Below, piece by piece: positions 13,701 through 27,500 of a DNA stretch of 64,000 nt. Each line of letters starts with the position of its first letter. The stretch's first letter is position 1. The DNA lies in contig JAAONU010000019.1 of the NCBI GenBank assembly GCA_012932295.1, positions 24,685,908 through 24,749,907 of the forward strand. The letters run 5' to 3'. This DNA is from Cyclina sinensis. Lineage: Eukaryota; Mollusca; Bivalvia; Venerida; Veneridae. Under the pieces are notes generated by a model. It was not told the origin of the DNA. It saw only the letters and a program-made list of their open reading frames with translations, and did no database searches. Position numbers and translations under genes: made by a program.

Positions 13701-15016
13701 TTCCGTACACTGGTTATCATTAAGAACTTAAGTGTTAAAGTAATGATTCTCTTCAGAGGAATTCATTTACACAAATAAAAACCCTTGTCCCAATTTTTTC
13801 GGTGTATAAGTTATAACTGCTGTGATTTTATCAGATCCGAAGTTTTTTTTTTCATTGAAATATGACAATTAAACAAAATTAAACCAAAAACATAATACAT
13901 AAATTACGAACTTAAGTTCGAAAACATTTCCTTATTAATTCAAAGGATGTGAAAACCCTTCTTATAAACGTTGGTCACTAACAGGCGATTTCTTAAAGTA
14001 TGTACCATTAAAATTTAAGCTACCTTTTCTCTGATTTAACTTGCCGCCCTGGCGATACGTTCCCCCATTTTTTTTTTACTATGAATCCGTTCCAACAATG
14101 TCTTTTACCCATACCGTTTCCTTTGACTTTTCAGCAATATCTACTTTCATGATATTACTTTCCCCCTGTCACTATCAAGTGTTCTTCGGCACGTCTCCTG
14201 TATAATCGGATCTAATGACCACGCCCCCTTTTAACACGTCCACTTTAGAAAGGGCTGTATTCCCCGCATCGTTTTCCTTATTCGGTTTTAATAAGTCGAT
14301 CCGGCGTCCTTCATAGTTCAGTTATATACCTAATATATCTGATGCCGAATAAAATGCTTTTTAAATTTGTTATTATGTATACTTTACACATGTACAAGTA
14401 TTCTTTCCTTTACTTTATTAACCAATTAACTTTTTTTCTCGATGTCCGTATGCTAAACCAGGGCCTTAATTGAGGCTCTGACTAAACCAGTCTTCAGTGA
14501 TAGCCTTCTTGATAAACTTGTTCTGTTGCTACAAAAACGTACACAAGTCTAACGCACTTCACTTTGTTACTAAAGCAAAACAGACTCTTATACATATAAT
14601 TTACTTCATTTACAGGTCACAACCTCGTTATAGTAGAGAAAAGTGCATTCTTAAATCATCTGACACTGAAACCCTATCAATAGTTTAAAGTTCTGTATGC
14701 TTTAAACTTCCCTAGGTCAAACAGTCTCGCTTAATCGTGATAACCTTTACAGCATACAGGCGGTAAAACCAATCCTAGCCATCAACCAAGAAATCTTTCA
14801 CCATTATTTCAGATGCAGACACTGATACATGCGACTCAGGAAGGAAATACATGTAGCCAAATACACGCGGACTATCAACAGTCTACCTTCCTTATAGTAT
14901 AGATTAGAGGAAAGGTTCTAAAACAAAACACAGCATTGGAAATGTTAATATCGATGCATTAACAAAGCTATGGGAGAACAAACAAAGTTTAATGAGAGAT
15001 AGAGAAAAAAACTTAC
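7740..15016. other. Non-coding region upstream of the zinc-finger gene
   Basis: No exon with family similarity was found on either strand. It holds simple repeats only: a CA run near 9518-9540, a poly-T at 9600, a GA/G run at 12223-12247 and an AT run at 12893-12915. A 168-codon open frame at 8241-8747 has no recognisable protein features. Most of it is probably the 5' intron and flank of the zinc-finger gene. Confidence 0.5.
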
Positions 15017-15250
15017 CTAAAGATTCTCCCACTTGAAAGTATCTTCGTCTTGTATAATCATCAGCAGACGACAATATTTTCAAGTACGTCCTTGGTTTTC
15101 TTTGTATTGTGTTCGTGCAGATAATGGGCTGAGGTCGATCGAAAGTCGTCTTAAAACCATTTGCTGGCTTATAAACCAACCTCTCAACAACTCCACGCGA
15201 CAGTCTTATTACATCGGATAAATTTGCTCCGCTAATAAAACGCCTGTGTA
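15017..15250 (-). other. Possible non-coding first exon and promoter area of the zinc-finger gene
   Basis: A strong donor TTTAG|GTAAGT on the minus strand ends at 15017. The bases upstream are less AT-rich than their surroundings, with CpG clusters at 15450-15475. It lies upstream of the zinc-finger gene in the right orientation, and the first coding exon has an acceptor-like CAG before its ATG. The link is inference from splice signals only, and the upper limit of the exon is a guess. Confidence 0.25.
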
Positions 15251-16167
15251 CATAGAAAACCTAAAAAAAACTTCAACACAACTAGTTGATCTGGTATATA
15301 TAAATGTGTACAGGCAAGCTGTGCACGTTTATCTAACAGTCTCTTTACATTCAACACATCTGCGCGCAGGCCTTGCCAACCTTCAATACATACATGCTAC
15401 TGAATGCCGCCAGTGGAAAACTGATACGAAGCAGACGATAGATTGAGTCACGTGACCGCGCGCGAGCTGGCATGGTCTGTCGATACAAGTAGATGAAAAC
15501 CGAACCAGGTGCGTTGCTAGGCAACTGTGACAGGAGGTGCTGGGTTGTTAATTTCATTCCAGCCTGTGCGTGTATCGGAAGAAAAATATCCAATACACCA
15601 TCTGTTATAGACAACGTGGTCTGTTGGCAACACATCAATATTCTCTATCCACACCGGCAACAATATTCAGCATGGTAATATATAGAGTCACCGTTTTGGA
15701 CTCTCTTCTGCGCCGAGGATTACGATCAATATGTAAAGACCTTTTGTCCTTGAGCCAAGCGGCCTAGCAGATGAGAACATTTTCAGATAGATTTTTTCTC
15801 AATAATTCATACTAGTTGACAGTAATATAAGTGTCGTCTGGTCGTTGGGTTAAAACAAGGTTACCAACAGTTGTTTGTTTTATCGGCAACATTTATACAT
15901 ACTCCGTCTGAACATTATTAAAGATCAGCTTCGTGGTATCTAATAAATGTGTCAATTTGCACTCAGAACAAATCAGACACTTACCGGATATGTAAGTATG
16001 AACATACTAACTGGCCCATACATTCCTTTCCTCAATAGATTCAATGTAACTCACTCAAGAACGATTACATTTCAAACACTCTGTATACCCTCTGTATTTA
16101 GATGAATTCAATGTACAATAATAAGTTTTAAAACTAATAAATTCAATTTTCAATTAAGGCAGTTTGC
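15251..16167. other. Non-coding region with a CpG-richer patch
   Basis: A patch at 15360-15560 is richer in GC and CpG than its surroundings (GCGCGCGAGC near 15458), which would fit a promoter. Short overlapping open frames on both strands show no domain. Nothing else was seen. Confidence 0.35.
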
Positions 16168-16442
16168 ATCACCAAGTGGCCCAGTGGTAACAATCTGGAC
16201 TTAGAATCCAAGGGATGCGAGTTCAGTACCCCCGTTCCTCCACTAATATTGCTAAATACCTTTAGGATGAGACATTTATCCGAGGTCCCAAGTGTTACAC
16301 ACTGAGTATGGAAAAGAACCAGGGGTGTCTCTGAAATGGGATACTTTCTGTAGCACTATACTCCACAACCTATAATAACCGCAGGGGGGGCATCGGTTAT
16401 GGGCAACTGGTACAACCGATATCTAAACTCATATAGATAAAT
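16168..16442 (+). repeat. tRNA-derived SINE, same family
   Basis: Aligns along its length with the copy at 2120: AGTGGTAACAATCTGGACTTAG (A box), GAGTTCAGTACCC (degraded B box), TATCCGAGGTCC, then a tail ending CTCATATAGATAAATAG. It is followed at once by a GAT-rich simple repeat. Confidence 0.8.
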
Positions 16443-16670
16443 AGATGTTTGCTACTGCGGATGATTGTAATGATGATACTCATGACAATGATGATAACAG
16501 TAATAATAATAATAATTATTATTATTATTATTATGCTAGTACGATGAAAATGAAGATAATGATGATGATTTTGTTGTTGTTGTTTTTTGATGATCATGAT
16601 GATAATGATAACGATGATGATGAAGCGAGTGGTTGTGTTTACGACGATGATTTTTGTTAAGATGATGATG
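16443..16670. repeat. GAT/AAT trinucleotide-rich simple repeat
   Basis: Interrupted GAT, ATA and TTG triplets, with an inner AATAATAATTATTATTATT palindrome near 16500-16533. The translated open frames here are repeat artefacts (poly Asp, Asn, Ile or Met). Confidence 0.85.
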
Positions 16671-18807
16671 GCAACTTTAAAGAAATGTCTCTTTAAGGAT
16701 ATTTGGCGTCGATGAAAAAAACCATGAAGATTTTCTCTTGACCGCAAATAAAAGATCATTTATATCATCGATGGCTAATATAAACATGTACATATGTCTT
16801 GTAAATAAGGATATTTCTAATCTCGGTTCGCGAAAAGGGCTATTTTGCGTAGAGTTGCTGTATTACTTTTTTTACACGTACACAAATATCTCCAATAAAA
16901 TCTATTTTTATTCCAACAGAAGGGAGTTTTTAATTTTTGAAAATATTCAATTCCACAACGAAAGATTATTTTAATGGCAGAGAAAACCGACCACTTAGAA
17001 ATCATACACACTTAAGACGGCTACTTAGACTTTTACAAGCCGCTTTATCTTTCCGCGTAACTTTTTAAAACAAATTTAATCTTTAACGATTAAAAATAAA
17101 AACTGTCAAAACATACCCGTATTTCATACTGTGCACCAATGAAGGCAGTTTCAGCCGCTCTTACACAAGCTGACATATTCTTGACCACTGAAAAATGCAT
17201 GTTATCCGAAAACATTGAAATGCATATTACCGGGGTTTACCTTGTGGCTAGTTTGCCCTTTCTATGTCCATTTATTATTCTATCCATTCAAAATTGAGGC
17301 AAAAGCAGTCACAACCCAGTGCCTTATTGAATTCCGGTTTGTAACTTCCGGTCAGCAATGTAGGTCTACCTGCTGGCGTTTGGTTGACAACTGACAAATG
17401 AAGGATGTTAATGGTTTTCTCATGATGTCACGCAGAGCTGACGAAAGATTTATTTTCAATAATTAGTTCAACTTTTATACAAAAACTGGGGGCGTAGCTC
17501 TGAAAGGTTTAAGTGGAAGTTTTTATATTCAGAAGCCTTCATGCATGATTACTTGTTTTTGTTACATAAAATTTTAAAAGTGCCCTTACTCTAAATTCGA
17601 AGCTCTAAAACATCATCCACGACCCGCGTGCACTCGTTCTTAATTTTTAATTGTAAAGTTTGTAATGATTTTAAGTGTATACCCCATACTGTGCTTCCCG
17701 TAACTTATAGTAGCTACGCCGGTGGAACTGCCTCGACATTAGAAAATACAGGAAAAAGCCAATCAGACTGCGGTTTTTCTTGGAATTTGAAAATGCGAAG
17801 TGTATCGGCATAAAAAAAACATGTAGGAATTCTTAACCAATTTATTTAACATTAAAGGTAGAGTCATTTTTAACCAGTTACAATTTCATTACCGAATCTC
17901 TAAGCTTACAAATGGGACTCTCGGCAAAAGAAGAAATGTTGAAATCAAAATCTAACTCAGGACACATTATTCCAGCCTTCGAAATAGTTGACTGTATCTC
18001 ACGCTTTATTAAATGTAGACCCGTCTGTGCAATGCCAAAATTATATTCTAGCTCTTACAGTTCCAGGAGCGTAGCAAGGCATTTTCAAGTACGCTCGGGC
18101 GTAAAAATTGGTCCATCTAAAAGAGATCGTAGGGTGACCACCTACCACCCAAATTCTGTTTCGGGCAGACAGTTGAAAACCGCCTAGCTAAGTTCCTACA
18201 CGCAGAGTGATAATTATTGCCAGCTATCAATAAATCTAAAACAAAAATATCATAAAAATGTAGCAAATTTAAAAATAAAATTATATCTTCCAGCCACAGT
18301 ATGTCGCGTTCTTGGGATGCCTTTATCGGTAAATCCGTGCTAGTGCATGTAGGTTTAAATACATTGATATAAGATAATGTTCCCCACCATGCAAATATAC
18401 ATTTGAATAACTAAGTAGATTCCGAAGTTCTCGAAGTTCAGTTTATTTACACATTCTATATATGATTTATACCGTACAAAAACTTTTTTCCCCAAAACGG
18501 CGAGAGCGACTGATGTTACTATGTGAAGTTCTCATGATGTAACGAGTTGATGACGTCACAAAATTCATCACAACTCCACCATTTAACCCCATTCGAAGGA
18601 CAGGCCCAGAGGGAGAGAATTAGGGTCAACCGAGGTTCAGACTGTATTCACAGGTCTGACGTCATACATACAAACAGACCGAAGTCAGACGATTGGTATG
18701 TAGAGATATGAATTACCTCGACACTTCGTTTCAGTTTGAAATGTTCCGAAATGAAAAACAAAAGCAGACAGGTGTGTAAGCCTCCGAGTACGCTGAATTG
18801 TTATCAT
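16671..18807. other. Non-coding region, nothing recognised
   Basis: AT-rich sequence without a supported exon, RNA gene or repeat family. Short open frames at 16738-16974 and 17912-18187 lack splice context and family similarity. Confidence 0.4.
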
Positions 18808-19224
18808 TTAAAGCGACTGGCTCACAGAGGGGTCGACGATACAAAAAAAATATGTTTATACATCTAGAAATTCAAGTTGTAATTTTGCGGAACATATCTA
18901 AACTAAGTTACTGACTCATTTTTGGTCTCAGAAACACATCACAATATAAAGTTTTACACAGTGCTACTGGTAAAAAATTTACCCTGTTGGTCACGGGGAA
19001 GATACTTTATGTTATTGCTTTAAACTAGGCCTGAGAATAACAATAGAGCGGCGCCCTATATTTTACTGACCGAAAGGGCATGGGTTCGAATCCTGGTGAA
19101 TTTTTTTTTGTCAGTTTTCATGGTGTATAGAAGCATATTATTATGTTATTTTCCATAGTATACAAACTTCTCTTAAATTTTTAAGAAAAAAAATCAGCTA
19201 TATTCCGTGAGTCAGTCGCTTTAA
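18808..19224. mobile_element. MITE-like element with TTAA target duplications
   Basis: Inverted termini AGCGACTGGCTCAC and GTGAGTCAGTCGCT (one mismatch in 14) bound a 409-bp interior (18812-19220). Both ends are flanked by TTAA (18808-18811 and 19221-19224). TTAA duplications are characteristic of piggyBac-type transposition, so a non-autonomous piggyBac-like MITE is the best guess. No transposase frame is present. The interior contains GGTTCGAATCC near 19083, a perfect match to a pol III B box. Confidence 0.75.
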
Positions 19225-21288
19225 GTTCTCACTGACTGAAAAGCATGGGTTCCAGACCACTAACCATGACCAGTTACGAAAGAGAGTTGGCCGCTTCCTA
19301 CGGAGGATCGAGTTCAACAAAAACATTTTGTATAGCCTAAGGGGTCGTTAAGCTACAGGTCAACCAGATTCGTGAATTAAAGAGAAATAATTCTACAGAA
19401 AAGATCTATACAGACTTTCAGAAGGTTATCTCCCCTACGCGCACAGACCATTTAGCACGTATACTCGTACAATTTCTGTTGGCAAATATGCCTTGTTTAT
19501 TTGTTGCCAGGGGCAAATGTTGGTAATAGGGAGACCGACTCCTGATCAGAAAAAGTGACACAATCCCGCTCTCGGATTTTTAAAAATATATTTGAAAATA
19601 TGTTGCATTTTAACATTTTTTTACATGTATCTAGATTATCCAGAGAACCTATCATTTCAACATCCTTAGAGTCTTTAATGCAGATCTGGTGCTGCAATGA
19701 TTTAATATTTGGATATTAATTGTAGAACAAGTGAATACGGTGCCTAGCAGGACCAGACTTCTTCCGACCTAAAAATTGTTGAGCATATCATACCTTTCAC
19801 ATTCATTCTTAATTATGAGGTTAAAATGAGTAAGTACAGTATGCTGTCGGGAAAATGAGGTTGAATGATTCATAGTAAAATAACTGTATCTGTTCTTTCT
19901 TTGATCTATTTGAATCATGGAGCACTAAGTCTGCGAATGGCTTTGGTTTAGCCAGAGACATAGTTATCTATGTCTCTGGTTTAGCTGCCTGCTGTAGCGG
20001 TACTATTTGAGCATAGTGGACCGCTTAGTTGTTTAAGTCCTGAAACAAGTTCTCACAACCGTTATACCGCCATTTCTTCATATGAAATTCATTTACAACC
20101 CCGTCGTGCAAGAAAAAAACATTTGAATGAATGAATAAATGAATGAAAGAAGGAAGGAAGGAAAGAAGGAAAGAAAGAAGGAAGGAAAGAAGGAAAAAGA
20201 CTTCATTTTTAAGCACTGTTAAAAGTAGAATAATGCCCTGTCCTCTGACATTTTGTAAGTGTGTGTAACCTCAACCAAAATCTCAAAACACAAACTGTAT
20301 ATCATGTGCGCGTTTGTATGTTCTAATAGAAAATAATGAAATGGTGTGCGGTATAACACAAGAAATCCTACACACCCATTCAGACCTACTAATCAGCTCC
20401 TAACATTGAACGGACTATATTCTTCGGCTTCCGTTCGGGAGTATGTTTTGTAGCTGACTGGCCGGTCGCCATTACCTCTCAGTCCATTTCTTAAAATATA
20501 TTTCTTCAAGTAATTTTCGTGGAAGAAAAATGAAAGTAAATGATGATATTTAGAAAGTGTAATTAAAATGAAAAATAGATATCATCCTTTTACAGAAAAT
20601 TATTACACCAAGTAAGAGAACAATTTCAAATTCAAAAGTTCAGCAACAAATCAGGTAACTAGTTCAGACATAGTTAAGATCTGTTCAGTTGAATGCACAA
20701 CTGAAAGAAAGTTTGGCCGGCTAAATCTTCTTACAAATAAATCAAAGTACGTATTTCAGGCATATTTTCATTAATTTACCATATATACTTGTCAGTACAT
20801 AACTACGAAGGCTAAATTAATATAAGATGGGCATGTTTGATGGCCCGGGCCTAAGATTCACTAGTCACATGCTATCTGAAAATAATACTTCTATGATGCT
20901 TTATTTAGCCAAGTCAGTTTATCGTGGTGTTTCAGTTTTTTAAGAAACTACAAATACGATTAGCCGTTTTCAAAGAGCGCAAAATACGGTAAACGGCATT
21001 AGTGTAGTTCCAAAGAAAACGGTGTACTTGTGAACAATAGGAATTAGAAAGAAGAAATTTATGCACATGTATATAAAGAAGTTAAAAGAAAAAAGTCAAC
21101 AAGAAACTATGAGGTCTAAAGAAAGTGAAACCAGAATGCATTGTGAATGCAACTGAAATTCATTTTCTATTTAAACTTTAATTCCATAGGACAGAAACAT
21201 TCACGAGTCTCCCATGCAACGCAAAGAAAGTATAAAAAACTGCACTACAGGCACGAAATTACATGAAACATATTTTTGATTTTATACA
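19225..21288. other. Non-coding region downstream of the lectin gene
   Basis: Contains a perfect 12-bp hairpin at 19952-19979 and a GAAG/GAAA purine repeat at 20127-20200. No exon, polyadenylation signal or RNA gene could be assigned with confidence. Confidence 0.4.
19952..19979. repeat. Perfect 12-bp inverted repeat, 4-base loop
   Basis: CCAGAGACATAG, loop TTAT, then CTATGTCTCTGG. The hairpin is flanked by the direct repeat GGTTTAGC on both sides. Confidence 0.85.
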
Positions 21289-21521
21289 CTATATTTCCAC
21301 TTCACAAATTGCCATCCTGTATTCTGAGCAACCATAGTCGTTCCAGCGGAAGTTAAAGTTGCCACCAGGTATTAGGTCCACACAATCTTCCCCGCCAAAC
21401 GACCCATCTGGCTGGCCAACGGCCCAATTTCTGTAACCACTTGAAAAACGCGAGTTGTCTGACCAACGCCACTGACCTTCAACCTCTTGGTCATTTCCAC
21501 CCGTCCAGAACGAGGCATTTT
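21289..21521 (-). CDS. Lectin gene exon 10: end of C-type lectin domain with calcium-binding motifs
   Basis: Acceptor ATTTCAG, stop TAG at 21291-21289. Encodes ASFWTGGND, GQWRWSDNS, NWAVGQPDG, GEDCVDL, WNDYGCSEYRMAICE. QPD, the ED pair and WND complete the usual calcium and sugar site. The protein ends within a few residues of the last lectin cysteine, so the lectin domain is C-terminal. Confidence 0.92.
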
Positions 21522-24500
21522 CTGAAATAAGGCATTTTTGGTCTTTTTTTAAAAAGAATTTTTATTATAATATGCCTTTTGACTTTATGATAAATAGAAA
21601 TAATAACTATGCCTTTTGACTACAGCAATTACAGGTTTAATATTACATACGATTTTGCACAAAACCTCAAACAAATAAACATGAATGAATGGAGGGATGG
21701 ATTGATGGAAGCAAGGATAGATGGTGACAGACAGGCAGACAGACTGTAGTATATTACAGATGTACAAACATGGCAGAACAAAAATAATCCACACTAAAAA
21801 CACAACATTTGATAAACATATAAGTTTCCAAAACTTGCTGTGCCCACCATTACCATTGAAACACAGAAAGGGGAAATGACTCTCCTTTACTTCCATAGTT
21901 GTTTTTACATAAATGGAACAGCAGAGAAGGACTTGATTATTTATTTACCTGAATGCACCGTAATCATGTAATATTTACCTGAATGCACCGTAACGCAATC
22001 ATGTAATCTATCACAGATCTAGATTGTAAATAACTTTGCAAAGTTCTGCATGAAGAAAACAAATATATGGACAACACGGGATGCTATGAAGATAGACGGC
22101 CGTTACAAATAGTAAATAAACTCAAATTTACTGATCTACTGAGATATTCGATTCTTACCATCACTATTTCTGCAAAGATCTTCAACAAACGCTTGTTCGC
22201 CCGAAGAATTTATATCCACAAGGTGATAGCCAAGGCTCTCACAATAAGACTGCAAATAAAAAACAAAATTATTGAAACACTTAAATCTAAGGTTAGACTC
22301 CCCTATTTAGTCAACCCAACTTATCTCATTATCGGTGCACTAACATTTTGTTTGCTCGGATCTGAAGTTAGAAATACGTTTCTCACATAGATTCTTTGTG
22401 TTACGCCTGCCCCGTAATTTCTTGTCAAAAATGAACAACGCGCAGATATTCATCAAAGAATAATCTACAAATGGCAAAACTCTACGCAGGGTTCACGTGA
22501 TGATAGTTAAAATCAATCGAATAAAATGTCTTTTTTTGTTATTTAAATTAAATAGCTACCCAATTTTTAACTAACTTCTTTCTCATTTTATCTATACAAA
22601 TTATTATATATAAATATATCGATAAACATTAATATTTCGTATATATTTTAAGAGATCTCCACTGAAGAAAGATAGGGAACAACAGAAGTGAAAAATGCTC
22701 ATATGTTTTAAGTTTGCTTAAGCTAAAGTAAATCTAAAACACACGCACGCACGCAGAACGCACGCATGCACGCACGCACGCACACACACACAAAGAAAGA
22801 CATGTTAAAGAAGTGAAAGACATACTGTTTGTCTCTGGTACCAATTCTTAATTTATGAAAACTTGTACTATATTTCTTCTGGTACCAATGTTCAGTTCTT
22901 CTTAATGATTGTACCATCTTTATTCTGGTACAGATTGTTATATTATGAATATTAATACCACTTTTCCTTCTGGCACCAATGTTTAGTTTTTCTTAACGAT
23001 TGTACCATTTTTCTTTTGGTACAAATATTTATATATGGATGCTTTGTACACTGTACCATGTTTCTTTTCGCACGTCACAAAAGTAAATACATCAGTGTTT
23101 ATAACACGGTATATAAATTTGTTGTGGAAGTACGAAAGACAATAAAAAACAAGAAATTAAACTAACCTTTGCATTATACCATGTCTTCCAGTTCGTAACA
23201 ACTTTGTAACATGAGCTTCTGTACATGTAGCCAAATTCACAACCTAGATTATATCATTAGAATCTGACGTATTTTACAGCAGAATTTTTCGAATACATTA
23301 CATTACACGAGTCGTATCTTTTAACAGTATGCAAACACACTGCAAAAAAACAAAATACTAGGACGAGAACAAATCCCATAAATCTTTTGTATTTCTTGGC
23401 CGCCAGCTAGAGCAACCGACTTAAAATTAGTATGACTGCATCCCAACAAGAGTAAACTCGACTGCCGTAGGACGCGTAACGGTTCTGAGTACGAATTTAT
23501 TCAGCTGTACATAAATAAATGTATTCTTATAATATTATTATTTTACTTGCCACAAGTGGGACTGTCTGTCCAGGTTCCGTCAGCTTGACACGAGATTACT
23601 GCATTGCCTGTGATCACAAATCTAGGGTTACAGGTTATTTTAAGAACAGACCCATACCGGAAGTTCGTACCGTTTGCAGCACCATTTGACGGAGCTGGGT
23701 CCCCACAATCTGGAAAACAGACAAAAGGGCAATGAAACAACGTGTGCCGTTGATTAAGGGATTCGTTCCCCCCTCCACCCCCGACTGTTTTTTTATAATT
23801 ATTCTTGAGCATAGTCACGTGAAAGCCTCATATCCATGTATAATTCGTAGCCACTCGGTTGCAAATATTTTGTAATTCAAGTTAATAACATAAACATTCC
23901 GCTTTCACAACCTCTCACCTAACGACAGCATTATTATCTAAAAACAATACGGCAATATTGATCACTTCTATTAAAAGATGCGATACATTTTGAATCAACA
24001 TTGTGTGCTGTACATTTTCTTAATTTGGCATTGCAGGCAGTCCAAAAAACGTACACTTTTCTCTTTATTTTCAGAAGAACTCTAATTTAATAACATAAGG
24101 TGTCATAACATCAAATGAATATTGAATATACGTTGTCTTATTCATTTCTTTTCGCAGAAATATATCCATGCAGACGACAGCTGAACACGTACCTATAGGT
24201 GTGCAGCTTGCACTTCCATCCCATCCGTAGGCGGTGCACGTGATCAAGGTATCCCCGGACAAAAGGTGTCCGGAGTTGCAAGACAGCGCTGCGGACATTC
24301 CTACCTCAGTTCCGGACACGGCTGAGAACTGACCATTTGTTATCGTAAGTTCCCCACACTCTGAAAAGACAAGACGTCACGTGTTAAATATTGTTCGATA
24401 AATCTTACTGTCTCTTGTTTAAAGAGAACCCGAATTCCTGTTTGAGTTTGAATTAATTGCTCGAACTATTTGATATATACATGAATATCAGGAAATGTAT

Positions 24501-27500
24501 GCTGTACTATAAATGCTCAGTCCTGCAGCTAGACATAATTGACGATCTACATGACAGTTTAGCGTAAAGAAACAACTACAACAAGTTGAAAGGAAGCATT
24601 CTTAGCAGAATTTTGTCAAGGGCAACAACTCGTAATCCGAAACAGCTCTGACCTCCCTGTACAGAAAGGAAAAGCGCTTTCCACCAGAAAAGACAATTTT
24701 ACGTTGGATCACAGTGGACTTCTATAGTAAGTTTTCTGGTAGAATTTCAAGATATTAATATCAGACCGCAATACGGGTCATTTGTTAGTGCATCATAACA
24801 TCTTTTTACTGGTTTGGTCGAAACTAATTTCCTACTGAATTGGGTCGACCATTGCCAGTACAATCATGTTTTAGAACGCATACTCTCGCCCACAGAATGT
24901 ACGTTAATTAATGAAACTATAAGTCGAATGGGTTTGAGTACGAATTTATTCAGTTGCAAATATTTAAATATTCTCTTTTGTCCACTTGCCACAAGTTGGT
25001 CTGTCAGTCCAGGTTCCGTTAGCTTGGCATGTGATGATTGCACTACCTGTCCTGACTAAGCCCGCGTTACAGGTTATTGTTAAGTCAGAACCATACCAGA
25101 AAGTCGAATCACTCGCATAACCATATGCTGGAGCTGGGTCGCCACAATCTGGAAAATATATAAAAAAAGAAATTAATTATGCATCAATTAAACCATTTGA
25201 ATGAAATCAGTTGTTTTAGTTAAATTAGTGTTAAAATAGGGCCAATATTGTGCACTAATCATTTCTAAAATTCACATTACAGACATTTCTTTGGTTAGAA
25301 AATACGAACAAATATTCGTATAATGTATGTCAGGACCTAGGTTTTATCTTTGACTTTTTTAGAACGTTTCAAACTCAGTATGACAGCAACGTATTAAAAA
25401 CAGTTGTCCAAAAGAAAACTGGACATTATGTGAACGTTGCCTAAATCAGTTTTTTCAAGAAACAGTTCTAAGCAGACGACATTTGTACCTATAATTGTGC
25501 ATGTTGCACCGCCATCCCATCCGGCGATGGTGCACGTTATCAATGTATCACCGGAAAAAACGTATCCGAGATTGCAAGAGAGCGTCGCAGACATTCCATC
25601 TTCAGTACCGGAAACGGCTGAGAACTTCCCATTTTCTATCGAAGGATCCCCACAGTCTGAAAACAGAAGAACAACTTCGTCAGAATATAATACTGTTAAA
25701 TGGCTAGATTCAGTAATTTTTGAAAATGCTTTGAGTGTTTTAGTGTTTTAGTACGAAGAGTATCCTGAAACTAGAACATTAAGGATTCCTTTGTCACACT
25801 TTCATTTATAGCGATATCGTAATTTTGTTACAAGACTATCTCGGGTTTGCCGAGAATTGCTTCTTCTAGCTCCAAACTCATCAAGTTTATTAGTAAAATG
25901 TTAATTTTATTCAATTTGATCTACTTTTTGCATTTTACAAAGAGAAGATATTTTATAAAAATGAGATCAGATAAAAACAATAAAAATGAGATAAAGAAAG
26001 AAATATAAAATTCTTGTGCATGCACTTGGCTCATTATCAGCTTAGATAAAAAAAATGATAGCAGTGGTATCTTATACAATTGAGTAAGAAGGTTTTTTTC
26101 GAGTGTTTTATTCACCTTAATTAAAAACCGTGGCTCACACCGGAATTTTTTTGAACGGGTTTTATACCGTTACAGGACGGCTAATTTTGTATCCGGTTTT
26201 TCTCTACCATGTGATGGAAATACTAGTTCTCTTCAAATGCCCGTCACGATCAACAAACATCTAATTACGTCTCCTGTACCTTGTTTATGTGAAATTATAA
26301 CAGTACCTGGAGAGTTTATATTGATTACGGATAACTAATTTTATTGATTCCAGGAGGACTTTCGATGTTAAATGTTTCAATGTAAACTCACAAATAAATA
26401 TTTAAAAGTTCTTTTTGTTACTTTACAGTTCATTTTAAGAATCATTTCTACCACTCAAGCAATATATTGTATGTTTGAGTGTTTTATTTTCTCCGTTTTT
26501 TGTAAATGCATAACGTATAATATTTTACCATGTACACACGTAAAATTGGTCGCACTCCACTGACCATCATCCTGACAAACAGACGTGCTGTTAATGTGTG
26601 TCTCAAACCTTGTGTCGCAGTAATATTTCACCCAATTTCCTGGAATGTAGTCGTTACCATATAACACTGTTCCTGGAATTGAAGGTTCTGGGCATCCTAA
26701 AATGTGATACAAAGACAGGTTTTACTTTTTCCATTTTTTATCATTCAGTATTTTTTATTATTCAGTTCAAAAACTTCAATAGACTGCTGCTTTTTATAGT
26801 TCACTAAACTGATAATTTTTACTTACTTCAATAGACTGTATTTTTTATATACTTCAACAGTATTTTAACGTTTCATCAGACTGTTAATTCTTTTTACATA
26901 CTTCTATAAACTTAATGTTTTTCATATACTTCAATAGGCTTTTAATTTTAAATCTGCTTCGTCTCTCTCTGATGCCCTTTCTTTGCAAAAACACAGGACT
27001 TGTAATCGAACTGCGAGCCTTCTTTATACCACAATATCCCGAACATATAAAATGATACACAAAGATGTTTTCAACAAGAATCTGAAGAAGTCAACATTAT
27101 ATCTGTTTTATCAGACCGATTCATTTAACATGTTTTAAAAAGTATGGTGTTTATTACAGAAAAAAATACAACAGTAATACTGTACATCAGACGTTAATAA
27201 ATCTTTGAAAAACAATAAATCAATTTGTGATTATTTATGTGTGCACATTAGCTAGGAATTTTGATTCAACTGATAGCGAATGTTTTTTGCTGACTGCATT
27301 ATTAACCATAATTCAGAATGAACCCCCAGACTTTTCTTCTTCAAATCATGTCAAACATAGACCCCAAATTGTGAAAAGTAAAATGGAGATATCTCTTTTT
27401 GTATTACTTCTCTCTTCAGCAGAAAACGATATTTTGGGAAACGGGTAATTTTCCACGTAACAGCTGATTTTCTGGCAATTTTATCACCTATGGTGTGTCA

